DNA of 7,161 nucleotides from Avelusimicrobium sp963660385 (GTDB lineage: Bacteria > Elusimicrobiota > Elusimicrobia > Elusimicrobiales > Elusimicrobiaceae). Below the pieces are notes generated by a model. It searched no databases and was not told where the DNA came from. It saw only the letters and a program-made list of their open reading frames with translations. Below are positions 5,648 to 7,161 of the stretch, in pieces (position 1 is the first letter of the stretch; each line of letters starts with the position of its first letter). Both the position numbers and the translations under genes were made by a program. The stretch is taken from the NCBI GenBank assembly GCA_963660385.1, contig CAVKWQ010000074.1, positions 1-7,161 of the forward strand, read 5' to 3'.

Positions 5648-7090
5648 TTATTTTTGCTGATAGGTAATCCGTCCCGCTTCGGGCACGAATAACTCGCCGG
5701 ATGACAACACCTGCTCAATTAATTGGCTGACCGTTTGCGTACCCGCTTGTTTTTTGGTCAAACCGTTAAACAGTTTCTGCTTGGCAATATAGGAGTTCGT
5801 ACCCACGCGGTAGATTTTGCGGTTTTCAAGTGGCTGGCCGTTTACCTTAATTTGCAAATTTTTCACGCGGTTGTGCCCTATTTTATCAAAGGACACCGTT
5901 ACACCGGAATAAGTGTATTTGTTCCACGGCACAAGTCCTGCCTTGATAAACTTTTTAAGTTTATAGCCCGGCACTTCCATAGATACTATTGCGTCGTTAA
6001 ACGGGAATAAATCAATCAGTTTGCGGTGTGTCAGCGAACCGGGGGTTAAATCCACCCGCGTACCGCCCGTGTTGTGGATAAAAATTTCCGTTTGGGCATA
6101 TTTCCGCCCCTCATCCGCCAGCCAATCGTCCAACTCTCCGTCCAAGGTGTTCGGGATACGGGGCTTTTTGGAAAGGTGCTTGGTAATCACCGCCACCTCT
6201 TTATCAATACCCGGCTCACGCAAACTTTCGGCTAATTTGGCAATGTCTTTATCTTGCCCGACTTCGTCCACCTTTAACGGAATTAATTCCGCTTGGGCGG
6301 ATAAAAATTCACCTGTTTCGTCGTCCACGTCCACCGTTATTTTGGAAACCGCCTCCAAATAAGAACCGCTTTCCACATATAAGGTGCTTCCCAGCCGTTC
6401 GTTTACAATTTTATGTGCGTGCCCGCCAAGCACCAACTGAACACGCCCTTCAAAGCGCTCAGCAATTTGCCCCATATACGGCAATACGCCGTGCTGGTAA
6501 TCCACAAACGAATCGTGCGTAATTACCACCACTACGGAAGGATTTTCAGCCTCCACCTTTTGCAAGGCGTTGTTCAAGGCCGCAAGCGGTTTAATAAAGG
6601 TATATTTTTGCGTGGGTTTAGTAGGGTGGTTGTTGGCAAGGCCGATAACGGCAACTTTTATGCCGCCTACCTTAAATATTTGTGCGTCCTTCACGCCTGC
6701 GGGCAAAAGGCCCGTGGCTTTTTCGCGCAGGTTAGCGGCCAAAAGAGGAAATTTGACCTCTTTGATTAAGTCCACTAGGCCCGCATCTTTAAAGTCAAAC
6801 TCGTGGTTGCCCACGGTGGAAGCATTATACCCCACCGCGTTCATCAGTTCCACAGCCTTGGCCCCGCGGGAGAATTTCGTTTCCGCCGTACCGTTGGCAA
6901 AGTCCCCGCTGTCTAACAGAAGATACGGGTTTTCCTCGTGGTTTAAAACACTTTTTAAAGCGGCAAAACCGCCTACTTTATTTTGCGGATAAAAAAATCC
7001 GTGGGTATCGCTTGTATGAAAGATAACTAAGGTTTTGGCGGAAAGAAAAACAGGAAGGAAAACAAACAGCAACAGCAGTAATTTTTTCAT
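5648..7090 (-). CDS. Exported 5'-nucleotidase / UshA-like phosphohydrolase A
   Basis: A 480-residue exported metallophosphoesterase, paralogous to the next gene along most of its length. The signal peptide is MKKLLLLL...FLSA, likely cut after A18. The dimetal site is complete: D28 and H30 (SDTHG), D63 (DSGDF), N95-H96-E97 (GNHEFD), H192 (THDSF), H224 and H226 (GGHAH). The C-terminal domain keeps NTGGTR, FPFND and TYSGV. After NSYIA, however, the glycine-rich GGGSEGW of its paralogue is replaced by KQKLFNGL. That loop lies near the nucleotide site in UshA-type enzymes, so A may prefer another substrate. GGAG (7100-7103) sits 9 bases before the ATG. It is probably first in an operon with B, the lipoprotein and dus. 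A phosphoesterase is certain; the nucleotide substrate is inferred from family. Confidence 0.9.
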   Translation of the reverse strand: MKKLLLLLFVFLPVFLSAKTLVIFHTSDTHGFFYPQNKVGGFAALKSVLNHEENPYLLLDSGDFANGTAETKFSRGAKAVELMNAVGYNASTVGNHEFDFKDAGLVDLIKEVKFPLLAANLREKATGLLPAGVKDAQIFKVGGIKVAVIGLANNHPTKPTQKYTFIKPLAALNNALQKVEAENPSVVVVITHDSFVDYQHGVLPYMGQIAERFEGRVQLVLGGHAHKIVNERLGSTLYVESGSYLEAVSKITVDVDDETGEFLSAQAELIPLKVDEVGQDKDIAKLAESLREPGIDKEVAVITKHLSKKPRIPNTLDGELDDWLADEGRKYAQTEIFIHNTGGTRVDLTPGSLTHRKLIDLFPFNDAIVSMEVPGYKLKKFIKAGLVPWNKYTYSGVTVSFDKIGHNRVKNLQIKVNGQPLENRKIYRVGTNSYIAKQKLFNGLTKKQAGTQTVSQLIEQVLSSGELFVPEAGRITYQQK

Positions 7091-7110
7091 AATCGTTCAC
7101 TCCATATAAT

Positions 7111-7140
7111 GAAACTCCCCGGGCTCACGCCCGGGGTTTC
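7111..7140. terminator. Strong GC-rich hairpin upstream of nucleotidase A
   Basis: CCCCGGGC (7117-7124) pairs perfectly with GCCCGGGG (7129-7136) around loop TCAC. After a 2-base bulge, GAAA (7111-7114) pairs with TTTC (7137-7140). On the plus strand TTTT follows (7141-7144), a good terminator shape, yet no plus-strand gene reads into it. On the minus strand only a poor U-tract follows. The likeliest reading is the terminator of a minus-strand gene ending just past the right edge, or a leader hairpin 7 bases from the ribosome site of nucleotidase A. Confidence 0.6.
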
Positions 7141-7161
7141 TTTTCATCCGAACAATTCCAT

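Noticed and set aside
7096..7148. Short leader peptide starting MKRNPGRE upstream of nucleotidase A
   Set aside because: The frame is open only by chance through the hairpin, has no ribosome site, and shows no run of regulatory codons.
7144..7161. C-terminus (ELFG-stop) of an upstream minus-strand gene
   Set aside because: A TGA is in frame with a few codons at the edge and a hairpin follows, but five codons cannot establish a gene.

Overview
All genes in this window lie on the minus strand. They read from right to left as three related 5'-nucleotidase-family proteins, a tRNA-dihydrouridine synthase, and the ribosomal pair L13-S9. Two of the three nucleotidase proteins have cleavable Sec signals and the third has a lipobox, so the source is a bacterium with an exported compartment, most likely a diderm. 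An Elusimicrobiota-like gut bacterium is possible, but that is an impression and nothing here proves it. Clean gene boundaries, ATG starts and purine-rich Shine-Dalgarno sites suggest an ordinary chromosomal location. I see no phage, transposase or CRISPR genes.

Layout, in the direction of transcription. A strong hairpin at 7111-7140 precedes nucleotidase A (7090-5648, exported, intact metal site). A 66-bp gap with a small hairpin leads to nucleotidase B (5581-4115, exported, intact metal site). One base later a lipoprotein paralogue begins (4113-2620). It keeps the family fold but has lost nearly every metal ligand and the catalytic histidine. Its stop codon overlaps the start of dus (2623-1643) in an ATGA. 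A 114-bp gap then carries a probable promoter and a leader hairpin for rplM (1528-1103) and rpsI (1087-692). rpsI's ribosome site overlaps the rplM stop, and the operon ends in a clear intrinsic terminator (627-658).

The left 690 bp have no credible gene. They hold a cluster of seven short palindromic elements (196-585) with the pattern GTCAT-N5-loop-N5'-ATCT, in mixed orientation and spaced 19-33 bp apart. The stem letters vary but stay complementary, and two copies share an identical loop with different stems. This array is one of the two unusual parts of the window.

The other is the trio of nucleotidase paralogues. Two probably active periplasmic or secreted phosphohydrolases are followed, through a translationally coupled junction, by a membrane-anchored version that appears catalytically dead. 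Inference: the active pair release nucleosides or other phosphomonoester products outside the cytoplasm for salvage, and the lipoprotein may be an anchor, ligand-binding or regulatory partner. Nucleotidase A has also lost the glycine-rich C-terminal loop found in B, which suggests the two enzymes differ in substrate.
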